Positions 5,459-15,339 of a DNA stretch of 26,052 bases are shown one piece after another. The notes below the pieces were generated by a model. The model was not told the DNA's origin. It ran no database searches and saw only the letters and a list, made by a program, of their open reading frames with translations. Numbering within the stretch: the stretch's first letter is position 1; each line of letters begins with the position of its first letter. The position numbers and the translations under genes were made by a program. Where the stretch lies: the IMG/VR virus record IMGVR_UViG_3300049734_000370, positions 1 through 26,052 of that record; one strand, given 5' to 3'. This stretch comes from a virus.

Positions 5459-8400
5459 CTATATTATAAATTCGGTTACTATCACTAAGCCTGCAAATCC
5501 TGCTCCGCCAGTAGCGCCCGATGTTGTACCAAGGCCACCACTGCCGCCGCCACCATATGCCCCTCCTGCAACACCATTCTCAGCCGTTGTTCCAAAAGCT
5601 GAAGCGCCACCACCTCCTAAAACTGAACTGCCACCTTTACCAGATGCGCCAGGGCGAGTATCACTATTTGACCATGACCACCCTCCTGCATCTCCAGTCA
5701 TGTTAACAGCCCCTCCAGAGCCAGCGCCCCCAGCCCCGCCTTCGACCAGACGAATCGCGGCGGTGGCAGTTGTGCCGGAGCCACCTACGCCCCCCGTCGC
5801 AGAAATTAACGCGCCAACACTTGTAGTTCCTCCGGTTCCACCTGAACCGCTGCCACTACCAGCAGTGCCGGCGGCACCTATGGTTACGGTTTGGCTTGCG
5901 CCAATTGTGGCTGAATCGAATACTTCTCGTGCATACCCACCGCTTCCGCCTCCTCCGGCCCCAGCAAGGTTACCAGCGGCACCCGCCGCACAACCTCCAC
6001 CTCCACCACCCCCACCGATGACTTCAACAATGCAATATTCCATGCCAGAGGTTGGTGTGTATGTACCGCTGGCTGTAAACACTTGCATGACAACGCTTGT
6101 AAATCCGGAGCCGCCCCCTGCTGGAGTTGCCCATGTTGCATCGCCGCGCCAGAAGGTGCTAGAGCTAGCGCCCGTTCCGCTGTTTAAGTTTGTAACTGGT
6201 AAATTTCCTGTCACGCCAGTTGTTAGAGGTAATCCCGTACAGTTTGTTAATGTACCACTCGTTGGCGTCCCTAAAATTGGAGTCACTAATGTTGGTGTAT
6301 TTGCAAATACAAGTGCACCTGTTCCCGTCTCATCTGTCACGGCCGCGGCTAAATTGGCAGAACTAGGTGTTGCCAAAAATGTGGCAACATTAGCACCAAG
6401 ACCGCTAACGCCCGAACTAATCGGAAGGCCAATACAATTCGTCAATGTTCCACTTGTTGGCGTGCCTAGTGCGGGCGTCACCAGTGTAGGTGATGTGGCA
6501 AAAACTAAAGAGCCTGAACCCGTCTCATCTGTCACTGCCGCGGCTAAGTTGCCACTTGACGGAGTTGCTAGGAATGTTGCAATGCCTGCTCCCAATCCAC
6601 TAACGCCAGTTGATATAGGTAATCCTGTGCAATTAGTGAGTGTGCCACTGCTTGGAGTTCCTAAAACGGGCGTAATGAACGAGGGCGTATTATTAAATAC
6701 AAGAGAGCCACTTCCCGTCTCATCTGTCACGGCTGCGGCAAGGTTTGCACTACTTGGCGTTGCAAGAAATGTCGCAACGTTAGCGCCTAGCCCTGAAACG
6801 CCCGTACTGATGGGTAGACCCGTACAGTTTGTTAATGTACCGCTGCTGGGTGTTCCTAGTGCTGGTGTGACAAAGGTAGGAGATGTATTAAAAACAAGTG
6901 AACCAGAGCCTGTTTCATCGGTGACGGCTGCCGCAAGGTTTGCGCTGGTTGGTGTCGCCAAGAAGGTAGCAACGTTCGCTCCTAGCCCGCTGACACCCGT
7001 TGAAATTGGAAGCCCTGTGCAATTGGTGAGAGTTCCGCTTGTTGGCGTTCCCAAAATAGGTGTTACAAGCGTTGGGCTCGTAGCGCGCACAGGGGCACCA
7101 CTGCCCGTGAATGCAACCATGGAAGGCAAATTTGAGCCATCCGTCACAAGCATTGAATTTGCAGCAGGAGCAAGAATAGAAAATGTTGTCGCATTGGAGT
7201 AAACAATACCACCGTTGGCGGCTGTAAGATTGGCGCCGGTTCCCCCATGCTCAAGGTCTAAAGGAAACTGCGCTGTAAACTGTATAAAATCTATCGGGTC
7301 TGTTCCAACTGTTACAACAGTTGATGTCTGAAGCCAGCTTGTACCGGCATTTTCAGTACCACCCAAAAGAACGGGAACAACAACGCCAGGTATAATTTCA
7401 GTATTTTCATCAAAGTCGGTTGCGCGCGTTACAACCCAATCGGTTGCGCCTGAGCCCTGATCTGTTACTGTATATACGCCATTATAGGCCGCTGTTGATT
7501 GGTTCTTAAATAGTACGCGCTGACCAACAGTTGGATTTAGGCCGTCAATTTCAAAAGCCACTTGCGTATCTGCATTTGTTAATGTATCGCCTATTCCACC
7601 TGCGCCATTATCAAAATAGGTTGCCACATAGTTGGTTGTTGATGCTGCAACTACTGCGTCTAGGAATGAAATACCACTAGCCATCGTATCTACATAGGTC
7701 TTTATTGCTAATGATGTAGAGAGGTTGTCGGCTGTTGCTGTAGCCATAGTGCCGTCATTAATTATTTCGTCCACACCCGTTGTTGAATTTATTGTAAATA
7801 CACCCGCTCCATTTAAAGCAACATTTATACCCCCGTTCAAATTCTGTGAAGAAATATTGTTGCTCTCAATACGAATATTACCCACATCCAATTGTGTGAT
7901 ACCGCTTACAGCGTCTAAATCTGAAATTACAACTCCTGAATCCTCTATGGCGCCTGAAACGCCATTAAATCGAGCTATAGTCATATCAACGGTGGGTGTT
8001 GTCACAGTTGGAACGCTTGCAAATGAAAGTTGCAATAAGCCATCTGTGACAATAGCTTGGCCTGATAATCCATCAGATTGAGGCCATTTCAGTAAATCTA
8101 GAATCAGATTACCGGTACCATTTGGAACTAGGCTTAAATCGCCATTGCTATTCGTGCTTGAAATGGTATTACCATCAACGCGAACATTGTCTACATCAAG
8201 ACGAGTAACCCCTGATATTTCATTGGAGTCATTTAATATCACTCCTGAATTTTGAAGCTCACCGTTTGTGCCATCAAATCGTGCAATCGCCTCATCCGTT
8301 GACGGAAAAATGGCCCCTGGAATAGTGATAAAACTTAGGTTGTTGGCGCCGTCTGTTGCCATAACTTGGCTAGGAGTTCCGTCTGAAGTAGGCCAATTCA

Positions 8401-8707
8401 GGCCATCTATCACAATATTTCCGCTACCTTTTGGTATCAACTCCAAATCAATATCTACATCAGAGCCTTGTGCACTTAATTTTACGGAATTGCCCGTTAT
8501 AGAATTTGTTAACTGAGGATAGTTAACGGCAGCAGCACCCGCACTGGTATACCTTAGAAGATAATTGCCGTCCTCATCTTTTATTCCAGTGCCTGGGAAA
8601 TCAAATTGAAAGTTTTGTGCTAAGTCACTAGAGCGCAAGCCGACTGGAATATCGCCTACTTGCATTTCACCGCCTAGGGTGAAATCTGAAAATTTTATGT
8701 CGGCCAT
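5459..8707 (-). CDS. giant tail fibre with 65-residue repeats and glycine-rich tip
   Basis: A 1082-residue fibre. Residues about 1-310 hold two or three diverged copies of a module with the pattern [23 protein letters not shown] followed by ARFxGxxGxxxxSGV. About 330-480 is a domain with [13 protein letters not shown]. From about residue 551 come four full copies and one partial copy of a 65-residue repeat containing [19 protein letters not shown] and [12 protein letters not shown]. The C-terminal 200 or so residues are extremely rich in glycine (runs of up to eight Gly), as in phage adhesin tips built of packed polyglycine helices. It starts with MADIKFSDF after an AGGAG site. The layout, shaft repeats then a Gly-rich tip, suggests receptor binding by the tip, with the shaft able to vary in length by recombination. 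Confidence 0.8.
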   Translation of the reverse strand: MADIKFSDFTLGGEMQVGDIPVGLRSSDLAQNFQFDFPGTGIKDEDGNYLLRYTSAGAAAVNYPQLTNSITGNSVKLSAQGSDVDIDLELIPKGSGNIVIDGLNWPTSDGTPSQVMATDGANNLSFITIPGAIFPSTDEAIARFDGTNGELQNSGVILNDSNEISGVTRLDVDNVRVDGNTISSTNSNGDLSLVPNGTGNLILDLLKWPQSDGLSGQAIVTDGLLQLSFASVPTVTTPTVDMTIARFNGVSGAIEDSGVVISDLDAVSGITQLDVGNIRIESNNISSQNLNGGINVALNGAGVFTINSTTGVDEIINDGTMATATADNLSTSLAIKTYVDTMASGISFLDAVVAASTTNYVATYFDNGAGGIGDTLTNADTQVAFEIDGLNPTVGQRVLFKNQSTAAYNGVYTVTDQGSGATDWVVTRATDFDENTEIIPGVVVPVLLGGTENAGTSWLQTSTVVTVGTDPIDFIQFTAQFPLDLEHGGTGANLTAANGGIVYSNATTFSILAPAANSMLVTDGSNLPSMVAFTGSGAPVRATSPTLVTPILGTPTSGTLTNCTGLPISTGVSGLGANVATFLATPTSANLAAAVTDETGSGSLVFNTSPTFVTPALGTPSSGTLTNCTGLPISTGVSGLGANVATFLATPSSANLAAAVTDETGSGSLVFNNTPSFITPVLGTPSSGTLTNCTGLPISTGVSGLGAGIATFLATPSSGNLAAAVTDETGSGSLVFATSPTLVTPALGTPTSGTLTNCIGLPISSGVSGLGANVATFLATPSSANLAAAVTDETGTGALVFANTPTLVTPILGTPTSGTLTNCTGLPLTTGVTGNLPVTNLNSGTGASSSTFWRGDATWATPAGGGSGFTSVVMQVFTASGTYTPTSGMEYCIVEVIGGGGGGGGCAAGAAGNLAGAGGGGSGGYAREVFDSATIGASQTVTIGAAGTAGSGSGSGGTGGTTSVGALISATGGVGGSGTTATAAIRLVEGGAGGAGSGGAVNMTGDAGGWSWSNSDTRPGASGKGGSSVLGGGGASAFGTTAENGVAGGAYGGGGSGGLGTTSGATGGAGFAGLVIVTEFII
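6230..7090 (-). repeat. 195-bp tandem repeats in the fibre gene
   Basis: Four complete 195-bp units and part of a fifth encode the 65-residue fibre repeat. The sequence CCCGTCTCATCTGTCAC recurs exactly at 6324, 6519 and 6714, with a diverged copy at about 6909, confirming the 195-base period. Copies differ mainly at silent positions, so this is an old array rather than a recent duplication. Confidence 0.85.
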
Positions 8708-8722
8708 TCCCTTGTGCTCCTA

Positions 8723-9091
8723 TTAATTATTTGTTCCATAGGCATACAGAACTATGCCGATAGTAGTATTTGCATTGGGTGCAAATGCATGTATCACGTC
8801 ACCGGCCTTAACTTCTCGGCAAATGGGAACGTTTTCTGTGACTAATTCAGACGTTGTTGCTGCAAATCCGGCACCAGCAGGCGCCGCCGCCGTTTCATTT
8901 AAGGCAATCCAGCAAACAGCTTGATCCGATGCCGTGTTGGCAATCTTAATTAATGCTTTATATCTCGGCGCAACCCCTGGAACAGTCAATGAGGTATCAG
9001 TAGTAGCCGCTAGATTCGCACTGTATTTTAAATCAGCAAATCGCAAGCTAAAATCCGTGGCTGGTTGCTGCGATGTATAAGGTGTAATCAT
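8723..9091 (-). CDS. small virion protein of unknown role
   Basis: A 122-residue protein, rich in Ala and Thr and mostly beta-predicted, with no signal peptide or membrane segment. The conserved-looking middle runs YKALIKIANTASDQAVCWIALNE. A strong AGGAG site lies eight bases before the ATG, and the next gene starts 15 bases after its stop. Its place between two tail genes suggests a tail or fibre-base component, or a small decoration protein. I do not recognise a family with confidence. Confidence 0.6.
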   Translation of the reverse strand: MITPYTSQQPATDFSLRFADLKYSANLAATTDTSLTVPGVAPRYKALIKIANTASDQAVCWIALNETAAAPAGAGFAATTSELVTENVPICREVKAGDVIHAFAPNANTTIGIVLYAYGTNN

Positions 9092-9105
9092 TTATTTTTC
9101 TCCTA

Positions 9106-11274
9106 TTAAACAATTCCTAGTCGCGCATCTGCGGTATAATTGAAAAACACTTGACTGAAAGGCTTTGTAGCTGAGGATGCCGGTGCCGTCACTAAATCAC
9201 TCCCTGTAGCGGCAACAGCATTTATATTTGTGCGCCCTGCTGTGACAGTCCAACTTGATGAGGCAACATCCCCAGTTCCATCTAATGTTGCATTGGTATA
9301 GACATTCATAGTGATAAGTGCCGAGGCGTTTAATGTTCCTGGAGCGTAAAATTCAATAACTGGGTCTGTTCTTTTTGGAGTATTAAATATTATTCCAAAT
9401 ACACTCGCCCCTCCGTGTACGTTACCTCCAGATGTCAAAGCAATCTGCTCAAAAACAACCCCAGTGCCCGTAACTGTTCCAGCGGCTATACGTGGAGGGT
9501 AGGATGATTCATAAAAAGCCTGGCAACTCTTCAATACTTCTTCCTGAGATTGCTCACCAGGACGGCAAGGTAAGTCGCCAGGAACCAATGAAATTGAATT
9601 TAAGGTAATCACAGTGCTTGCACTTATATACGCAAATGTCACTACCATGCAGATTTTATCGGTATCACCTAGCTGTGTTGAGTCCGTTATTTCCCATCCA
9701 GAGAACCCATAATCGTTGCCTTCATTAATATCTGAATTCACAGTGACTGTGTTTAATGTCGCCGTTGCAGTATCTAAACCACTTCTAGGTATCGCTGTCC
9801 AATTAGCTTCGGTTAACGTAAATACTCCAGCAGTTGATAATGTACCAATATCCGCCGGAAGGGCCGGTATGTTTGCCGCGGCTGAGCCCCTGAATAAATA
9901 AATCTTCATTTCCACGTCATCGCCAACACTGCCTTTATAGGCAAATACATTAGCCGAAAGACGGGCACCGATGACTTTTTTAGCCTGTGCACCGGTTAAA
10001 TATTGCAATACATAAAATGCAGTATTTGTTCCGACCGTTGTGAATTGCAGCCCTCCTGTAACACTACTAATCGCATAAGCATCAGCACTTCCACCCGCAG
10101 AAATGGTTTGGTCACATATATAGGCAGCCGACCCAGCGATATTGCCAGATGTTCCAAATTGATATGGATTTACCGTAAAATCCCAGCCTATCATGATGCT
10201 AGGTATCTGTTTGGCCACCAATCGCGGTATAAAATAATCTCCCATCATGGCCTGTTCACGATTGGAAGATTGGGTATCGTATTCAACTATATTCGTACTG
10301 GCGTTACTTAATGTGGGAACAACCTGAATGCTGCTTATCCGAATATGATCGCTCGGTAAAATTGATAAATAAATATCAACATATCCGTCTATTCCAGAGT
10401 CCGTATTATTCGATAAAGGAATTGGATCGGCCGTTGTGCCCATCAATTCAACATAATTTGAACTATCAAATGATTCGCTCAATATAGTGATGGGAGAGCC
10501 CCCACTGGATTCAACGTAAAACATTTCAATTCCAGTGGTTCCGGCTACCTCATTTCTGGCAACAACATTTCCAGCCAAAAATATATCTTCATTTGCTGTA
10601 CTTGCCCAAAGACCGGAGTTTACATTCAATCTCTGTCTTAGAAGGCATTCGGTAATTCCGTTGGAGACATTGATATCAAGAACATAAGGAGGGCTAGTGA
10701 CAACATTATCATTGCCAGGGATTGCGATACGCTCCACAACAACAGTGCCAGTGCCGCTTATGACAAAATCCCAATTTGGGCCAAGCTCAAATACTTGGCT
10801 TACGGCCGCTGACACAGTAAATGTTGTGGATAATCCCTCATTGATAAAGACTTTTGTAAATTGAGGGTTTGATAATTGATTAGGTACAGCGATAGCGTCA
10901 CGGGTAGGGTCATTTGCAGCCGTAATATTCGGCCACGCTTCACGGGTAAACTGTTCAATCCCGTTTTCGTCTCGAATAACGGCATAATATAAATCAAGAT
11001 TTCCTTCATCATCGAAAGGAAAATAGTAAATGACCTCATTATCTCCGCCTGAGTTTTGAACGGTTCCAACACCGCTTAATGTGATGATGGAGCCCATAGA
11101 GGTGTATGTATAGTTTGGAGGCGCGCCCGACAGTTGAAAAACAGGCTTTGGCACATTTCGCGCTAAATCACGAAAAAAACTTATGGTACCATTCGCTAAC
11201 GGTAAGCCAGAATCCTTATCAACAAAGTATTGCTCTAAATCCGATGCAACTATATAACGCTCGTCCAATGCCAT
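9106..11274 (-). CDS. large tail protein, probable fibre or receptor-binding component
   Basis: A 722-residue, beta-rich protein. The N-terminal about 115 residues (YFVDKDSGLPLANGTISFF, later LYYAVIRDENG) resemble a domain found at the start of many phage tail or fibre proteins, where it anchors to the tail. The middle is a series of Thr/Ser/Gly/Val-rich strands. The C-terminal part, near CQAFYESSYPP, resembles fibre domains. No P22 tailspike head-binding or beta-helix pattern is evident, so the host-recognition apparatus differs from P22. An AGG-type ribosome site lies seven bases before the ATG. The gene lies between the ejection proteins and the small virion protein. Assignment as a tail protein rests on the N-terminal domain and context. 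Confidence 0.65.
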   Translation of the reverse strand: MALDERYIVASDLEQYFVDKDSGLPLANGTISFFRDLARNVPKPVFQLSGAPPNYTYTSMGSIITLSGVGTVQNSGGDNEVIYYFPFDDEGNLDLYYAVIRDENGIEQFTREAWPNITAANDPTRDAIAVPNQLSNPQFTKVFINEGLSTTFTVSAAVSQVFELGPNWDFVISGTGTVVVERIAIPGNDNVVTSPPYVLDINVSNGITECLLRQRLNVNSGLWASTANEDIFLAGNVVARNEVAGTTGIEMFYVESSGGSPITILSESFDSSNYVELMGTTADPIPLSNNTDSGIDGYVDIYLSILPSDHIRISSIQVVPTLSNASTNIVEYDTQSSNREQAMMGDYFIPRLVAKQIPSIMIGWDFTVNPYQFGTSGNIAGSAAYICDQTISAGGSADAYAISSVTGGLQFTTVGTNTAFYVLQYLTGAQAKKVIGARLSANVFAYKGSVGDDVEMKIYLFRGSAAANIPALPADIGTLSTAGVFTLTEANWTAIPRSGLDTATATLNTVTVNSDINEGNDYGFSGWEITDSTQLGDTDKICMVVTFAYISASTVITLNSISLVPGDLPCRPGEQSQEEVLKSCQAFYESSYPPRIAAGTVTGTGVVFEQIALTSGGNVHGGASVFGIIFNTPKRTDPVIEFYAPGTLNASALITMNVYTNATLDGTGDVASSSWTVTAGRTNINAVAATGSDLVTAPASSATKPFSQVFFNYTADARLGIV

Positions 11275-11357
11275 AAATTAGCCTTTTTCCTTATATACTT
11301 CCTGTTGTTTTTCAGTATATTTTATTTTTAATTATTAAACCATGAGCCATTTTTATG

Positions 11358-11386
11358 TTTACTTTTTGTCCATATGTTTGTATAAT
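11358..11386 (+). promoter_or_regulatory. rightward promoter inside the leftward virion operon
   Basis: TTTACT (11358-11363), a 17-base spacer and a perfect TATAAT (11381-11386) point rightward, against the virion genes. The predicted start near 11393 lies 18 bases before the ATG of a small ORF that has its own ribosome site. Confidence 0.55.
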
Positions 11387-11410
11387 AACGGTTTTACATA
11401 GGAGAGAATC

Positions 11411-11491
11411 ATGAAACCTTTAATATTGACCCCTTTAGAATGGGCGCTTATTTATGGCGGCCTAGCATACGTTCTTTACGGAAATAATTAA
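11411..11491 (+). CDS. 26-aa membrane microprotein, opposite strand (moron candidate)
   Basis: A 26-codon ORF lies in the 247-base gap between two leftward virion genes and is read in the opposite direction. It encodes a peptide beginning MKPLILTPLEWALIYGG. Residues about 8-24 are hydrophobic with aromatic ends, as expected for one membrane span. An AGGAGA ribosome site lies just before the ATG and a TATAAT promoter just before that, so all the signals needed for independent expression line up in under 60 bases. Phage morons, genes expressed from the silent prophage, have this arrangement, and small membrane peptides of this kind can cause superinfection exclusion. The function here is unknown. 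Coincidence remains possible because the ORF is so short. Confidence 0.5.
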   Translation: MKPLILTPLEWALIYGGLAYVLYGNN

Positions 11492-11521
11492 TTCCACACC
11501 CTTGATGTTCTATAAAAATAA

Positions 11522-13669
11522 CTAATCCTCATATCGAGTTCCTTGGCCTGGCGTTAACACGAGCTCCAGTGGCGGACGCGACCTTTGTTGAGCCGCTAAT
11601 AAAGCTTGTGTTAACGATTCTGGCAGCCCCTCTGGTAATCTTCCTACGACATTCTTTACAATCTCAGGAACATACTTTTCAAATACCGGTTCTTTTTTTG
11701 TCCTATTGCTTTTATCAATCATCCTTTTTATTAATTTTTCACGAATAAGAGGAGATGTTAGGGCCCGATTGGTTACGTTCGCTGCAACCGATGGAATTAA
11801 TGCCATAAATGGGTCTCCTGATGTGCCGGCCAATAACCCTTGAAGACCTGCTATAATAGTCTGCGTGTTACGTGCGCCAGTTTTTGGGTTATATAATACA
11901 TTCAACGCTTCTTCGTTCATTCCCCGCAATTTCCCATAATCCAATATATATTGACGGACTGATTCATTAGGAAATAGCGCTTTAAATTGCCTTTTTCCAA
12001 GTGACTTAACAAGAGATGCCAACTCCTTGGGCTCCAATTCCCCGTACTTATTTTCAGCACCTTTTAAATAAGTGAACCCTAATAGGTTTTTTTGTGATTC
12101 TGGCAATAAATTATTTATTTTCTGAATGTCTCTGAATCTATCTTGTTTAGCGCCTGGCTTAATAATCTCATGGACTATTTTCTGAGGGTCTTTATCTGCA
12201 GATAAAAGTTTATATACATCCTTATCAAGGAACGGAGTGAAGTTCTTTTTGTAGTTCTCTTTTGCTGTTTTATGGGCTTTTTTAAGCGCATCTGAGCCTG
12301 TTTCTTCAATGCTTCGCTCAATATCATTATGAAGAGCTTCTGACATTCTCTTATAAAGACCTCCAAGTGAGCGGTCTTTTGCGTTTGGTGATGCTAACAT
12401 CCCTTGACCTTCCTTATATAAAGTGTCAGCGGTCATTGTTGCCTCACTAATGGATGGCTTTATATTTTTAGATACAATGGTCTTTCCTTTTTCATTTAAT
12501 ATAGGGCTTTTGATTTTAGTGTCTGCATCTTCATATCCTAAAAGTTGTTTATACATTTTTCTAAAATCAGGATCGTTTTGGTAAAGCGGGGATTCTTCAA
12601 TAGAACGCGCTGTATCACTGACAAGTTTATTGAAATTGGATAAATCAAGCGCATGCCCTTCTTTTTCTGCAATTTTATTTCGTTCTGTATAAAGCTCATT
12701 CTTTCTTAGTCTATGTTCCTTAAATGCAGTATCAAGAAGGCTTTTAACCATGTCATTTGTGTCGCCTATGATACCTTCTGGCTCTAGGTTTCTCATAACA
12801 TGCTCGCCGCGCTCTTCAACTTGAGACTTAATTTGATCAAGGATACCTTTAGCGCCACTAAATGGAACTTGTGAAGATAAATTCTCAAATAGGAATTTAA
12901 GTTTTGGCTCTTCAAGGACGCTACCTAGCGGTGTTCTTGTACCTTCTGCTGCCCTTAAATTACGTTCTAGTTGTTCTGGTGTGAGTTCACCGCGAAACAT
13001 CCGTGCCGGATCTAAATTTTTAATGTTAGAAATAGATTTTATTGCGCCCTTTAGTCCTGCTTCACCCGTCATGCCCAATAATGTGCTCAATAACGGGTCT
13101 TGGTTTTGCCCCGCCCCATAGAGTGCCGCTGCGCCCCCGCGTCTTGCGGCCCCACCTAATCCTCTCGCAAGTCCACCAAGTCTTGCGTATGGTGCGAAAC
13201 TTCCTATTCCTCGCAAAAGCTCATCACCTTCTTGGGCGTCGCCAAGAATAGCTTTTTCAAGTCCTGTATCACCAATATGAAGTCTCTTGATGAAATCCTC
13301 TATTCCGCCCTTTCCAATGTCTCTTTCTCCTAAGTAGCTTGCAACATTAGACGGAATATTAACGGCGCCTTTAATTCCTTCCAGCAATCCTGCACCTACG
13401 TTCTCGGCAGCACGAATGGGATGTGTGGCAAGCTGTTTAGCGGATTTATAAGCTTCTCCTGGCAATTGAGTGACGAAATCATACAAAGCACCAGGAACAC
13501 CAGAAACGCTTTCGCCTATGTCTTCCATGACACCGCTAAAGCCGGTTCGCTTCTCTGGTTGCTTTGGCGCAAATTCTGGGAAGTTCTTTAAAATGGCGGT
13601 GCGCATAACGTCTTGCGATGTTCCATCAGGAAATTCTAGCTCTTGTCCATTCGGGAGTTCTACTATCAC
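11522..13669 (-). CDS. large DNA-ejection (internal virion) protein
   Basis: A 715-residue protein at the position of the P22 ejection proteins (gp20/gp16). It begins with a small conserved module seen in phage internal proteins (ELPNGQELEFPDGTSQDVM). This is followed by a Gly/Ala-rich, possibly membrane-active region, about 150-220, and long charged helices. Such proteins leave the virion with the DNA and help form a channel across the cell envelope. The start is a GTG at 13669 in a GTGA overlap with the stop of the previous gene, with AGGAG at good spacing. Family assignment rests on context, length and the N-terminal module. Catalytic motifs are not evident. Confidence 0.65.
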   Translation of the reverse strand: MIVELPNGQELEFPDGTSQDVMRTAILKNFPEFAPKQPEKRTGFSGVMEDIGESVSGVPGALYDFVTQLPGEAYKSAKQLATHPIRAAENVGAGLLEGIKGAVNIPSNVASYLGERDIGKGGIEDFIKRLHIGDTGLEKAILGDAQEGDELLRGIGSFAPYARLGGLARGLGGAARRGGAAALYGAGQNQDPLLSTLLGMTGEAGLKGAIKSISNIKNLDPARMFRGELTPEQLERNLRAAEGTRTPLGSVLEEPKLKFLFENLSSQVPFSGAKGILDQIKSQVEERGEHVMRNLEPEGIIGDTNDMVKSLLDTAFKEHRLRKNELYTERNKIAEKEGHALDLSNFNKLVSDTARSIEESPLYQNDPDFRKMYKQLLGYEDADTKIKSPILNEKGKTIVSKNIKPSISEATMTADTLYKEGQGMLASPNAKDRSLGGLYKRMSEALHNDIERSIEETGSDALKKAHKTAKENYKKNFTPFLDKDVYKLLSADKDPQKIVHEIIKPGAKQDRFRDIQKINNLLPESQKNLLGFTYLKGAENKYGELEPKELASLVKSLGKRQFKALFPNESVRQYILDYGKLRGMNEEALNVLYNPKTGARNTQTIIAGLQGLLAGTSGDPFMALIPSVAANVTNRALTSPLIREKLIKRMIDKSNRTKKEPVFEKYVPEIVKNVVGRLPEGLPESLTQALLAAQQRSRPPLELVLTPGQGTRYED

Positions 13670-14688
13670 TCGAAAGCTCCTGTTTTAGGGTTGTAGCGCA
13701 ATCTTTTATTTGCATCTGAATTACCAGCTCCAGTAAGACGTTTTCTACGGTCTAATAAGTCAGATGTTAAATTGTCTAGTCGTTTATTATAATTTTCTCG
13801 CGACTCCCAGGGTTGCCTTCCTGATATATCCTCAACAATGTGTAAGCTTTCTTTTATACCAGGAAGCTTCAGGGCAGCAATCAAAGTATCAATACTTTCT
13901 CCTACTTTTCCTTTATAAGATGCCTGTTTATTTCTAGAAAAATATTTCCCTAACACTTGATCTGGCACTTGCATTTCTTTTAGTTCTTTAATTATTGGTA
14001 ATACATTATCAATTGCAGCAATTGTCTTTTGATTGGCCGTTACTGTAGCTGACGTTGGTATTTCCATAGACCCCTCTAGTTGTTTTTTACGTCGGTATAT
14101 TTCCAATTCCTGGGCAATCTTTTCTTCAGACGTTTGTGCCGGTAGACCTAAGTTTTTACGAATTAATGCGCGACGTATGTCATCTGATGCACCAGCTGTT
14201 GAAGCACTGCCGCCTGGAGAATTAAAAAAATTCGCCAATTCATTTACATAGGCTGCCTTCTTTTTAGGGTCTACCTCCATTTCAGCAGCGCGCACCTGCA
14301 ATCTAGTAAGTGCATTGGCAAGAGCAGATGTACCCTGTTCTGTTCTAAAACGTTGTGGTTGTTGTTTAAGCAACAGTCTGGCCATTTCATTATCAATGGC
14401 TGATTTTTCTTGCGATGTTTTAAAAAGTTCTGGTTGTTCTTGAAGCAGTAGTTTCGCCATTTCAGCGTCGGCTCTCGCCTTTTCTTGTGCCGTCTTAAAA
14501 CGCTGCGGCTCTTCTTCGAATAATAACCGGCTCATGGCGTTTTCAATTTCTTCTTTTTGCCTCTGACGTTCTAATTGAGCAGGAACTTGCCCTGATTTAT
14601 AGCCTGAAATCAAACTATCTACCAAATCACGAAAAAATGGGTTCCCTTGTGGCGCAATATTAGCAAAATTAATCGGTTGAAAAGGCAT
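13666..14688 (-). CDS. probable ejection protein with three 25-residue repeats
   Basis: A 340-residue, largely helical protein. Residues 52-126 consist of three consecutive 25-residue repeats beginning MSRLLFEEEPQRFKT, MAKLLLQEQPELFKT and MARLLLKQQPQRFRT. These would form a regular amphipathic coil. The rest is helical and charged, with no signal peptide. AAGGAG precedes the ATG by nine bases. Its stop overlaps the GTG start of the 715-residue gene. Together with the 209-residue gene upstream this makes a three-gene set matching the gp7-gp20-gp16 order of P22. I infer a role in the internal ejection complex; sequence alone does not prove it. Confidence 0.6.
   Translation of the reverse strand: MPFQPINFANIAPQGNPFFRDLVDSLISGYKSGQVPAQLERQRQKEEIENAMSRLLFEEEPQRFKTAQEKARADAEMAKLLLQEQPELFKTSQEKSAIDNEMARLLLKQQPQRFRTEQGTSALANALTRLQVRAAEMEVDPKKKAAYVNELANFFNSPGGSASTAGASDDIRRALIRKNLGLPAQTSEEKIAQELEIYRRKKQLEGSMEIPTSATVTANQKTIAAIDNVLPIIKELKEMQVPDQVLGKYFSRNKQASYKGKVGESIDTLIAALKLPGIKESLHIVEDISGRQPWESRENYNKRLDNLTSDLLDRRKRLTGAGNSDANKRLRYNPKTGAFE
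14311..14535 (-). repeat. three 75-bp coding repeats in the ejection gene
   Basis: The DNA encoding residues 52-126 of the 340-residue protein is a threefold 75-base tandem repeat. The units share the coding pattern M-x-[RK]-L-L-x-x-x-x-P-x-x-F-[KR]-T. The units have diverged at many positions. Confidence 0.75.
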
Positions 14689-14700
14689 CTACATAACTCC

Positions 14701-15330
14701 TTAAATAAACCTACCGGCTATGGCTCCGCCAAGTGTTCCGCCGCCTGGAAGACCAAGGCCCGCAATACCACCGAATGCTTTCATAAGGCCACTAAACAAA
14801 TCACTTTGTCTTTGATTTTTATCGGCTTGACCCTGAAATGCGAGCCCTGCTTTTGTTCCTAAAATATTTGATAGGTCACCCGTTAAATTCCGAGTAGCAT
14901 CGTAACCCGTGTCATAAAAGTGCTGCTCGCCTTCGAGTCCTCGTCCTTGTAGGCCAAATACATTACTTAGCCATTGCTGCATATCATCGCCTAAAAGGCT
15001 GTCTGCAAGCCTAGATTCTCGCTCAATGTCTTGAAGGCTGCCCCTCATGCCACCCGCTGCCGCTGTATTACCCGCCGCTCTCAAAGCCTCATCACGCTTT
15101 AGCTGATATCCACTAGACGGCTGGTAATTCTTCATTAATTGGTCAAGAAATCCGGCAGGGTCTTGTGCCATTTGCTCATAGGGTTTTTGCATGGCTTGAT
15201 AAGCCGCATCCCCACGCTGAATATAGGGGTTATAGCCCTGCCGTACTATATCTGGAATTTGATCCAAAAATGGGATTGCTGCATCAGCAGGATTTCTGCC
15301 GCCTCTTAAAAAATCGCCTAAACTTGCCAT
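14701..15330 (-). CDS. gp7-like DNA transfer protein
   Basis: A 209-residue protein rich in Gly, Ala and Gln, with the pattern SGYQLKRDEALRAAGNTAAAGG at about 93-114. This pattern is common in small internal proteins of podovirus-type phages. The C-terminus has a Gly-rich hydrophobic tail (GGIAGLGLPGGGTLGGAIAG), which could insert into membrane. By position, just after the gp4/gp10-like genes and before two larger ejection proteins, it corresponds to P22 gp7. An AAGGA site lies seven bases before the ATG. It would be packaged in the head and ejected with the DNA. Confidence 0.65.
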   Translation of the reverse strand: MASLGDFLRGGRNPADAAIPFLDQIPDIVRQGYNPYIQRGDAAYQAMQKPYEQMAQDPAGFLDQLMKNYQPSSGYQLKRDEALRAAGNTAAAGGMRGSLQDIERESRLADSLLGDDMQQWLSNVFGLQGRGLEGEQHFYDTGYDATRNLTGDLSNILGTKAGLAFQGQADKNQRQSDLFSGLMKAFGGIAGLGLPGGGTLGGAIAGRFI

Positions 15331-15339
15331 ATTTATTCC

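Noticed and set aside
6230-7090. Regular repeats that could suggest a CRISPR array
   Set aside because: The 195-bp units are continuous protein-coding repeats without short repeat/spacer alternation.
5700-7202. 500-codon rightward open frame, proline- and valine-rich, opposite the giant fibre
   Set aside because: It is the mirror of the glycine-, alanine- and threonine-rich fibre repeats. No ribosome site or promoter was found, and the leftward frame has clear family patterns.
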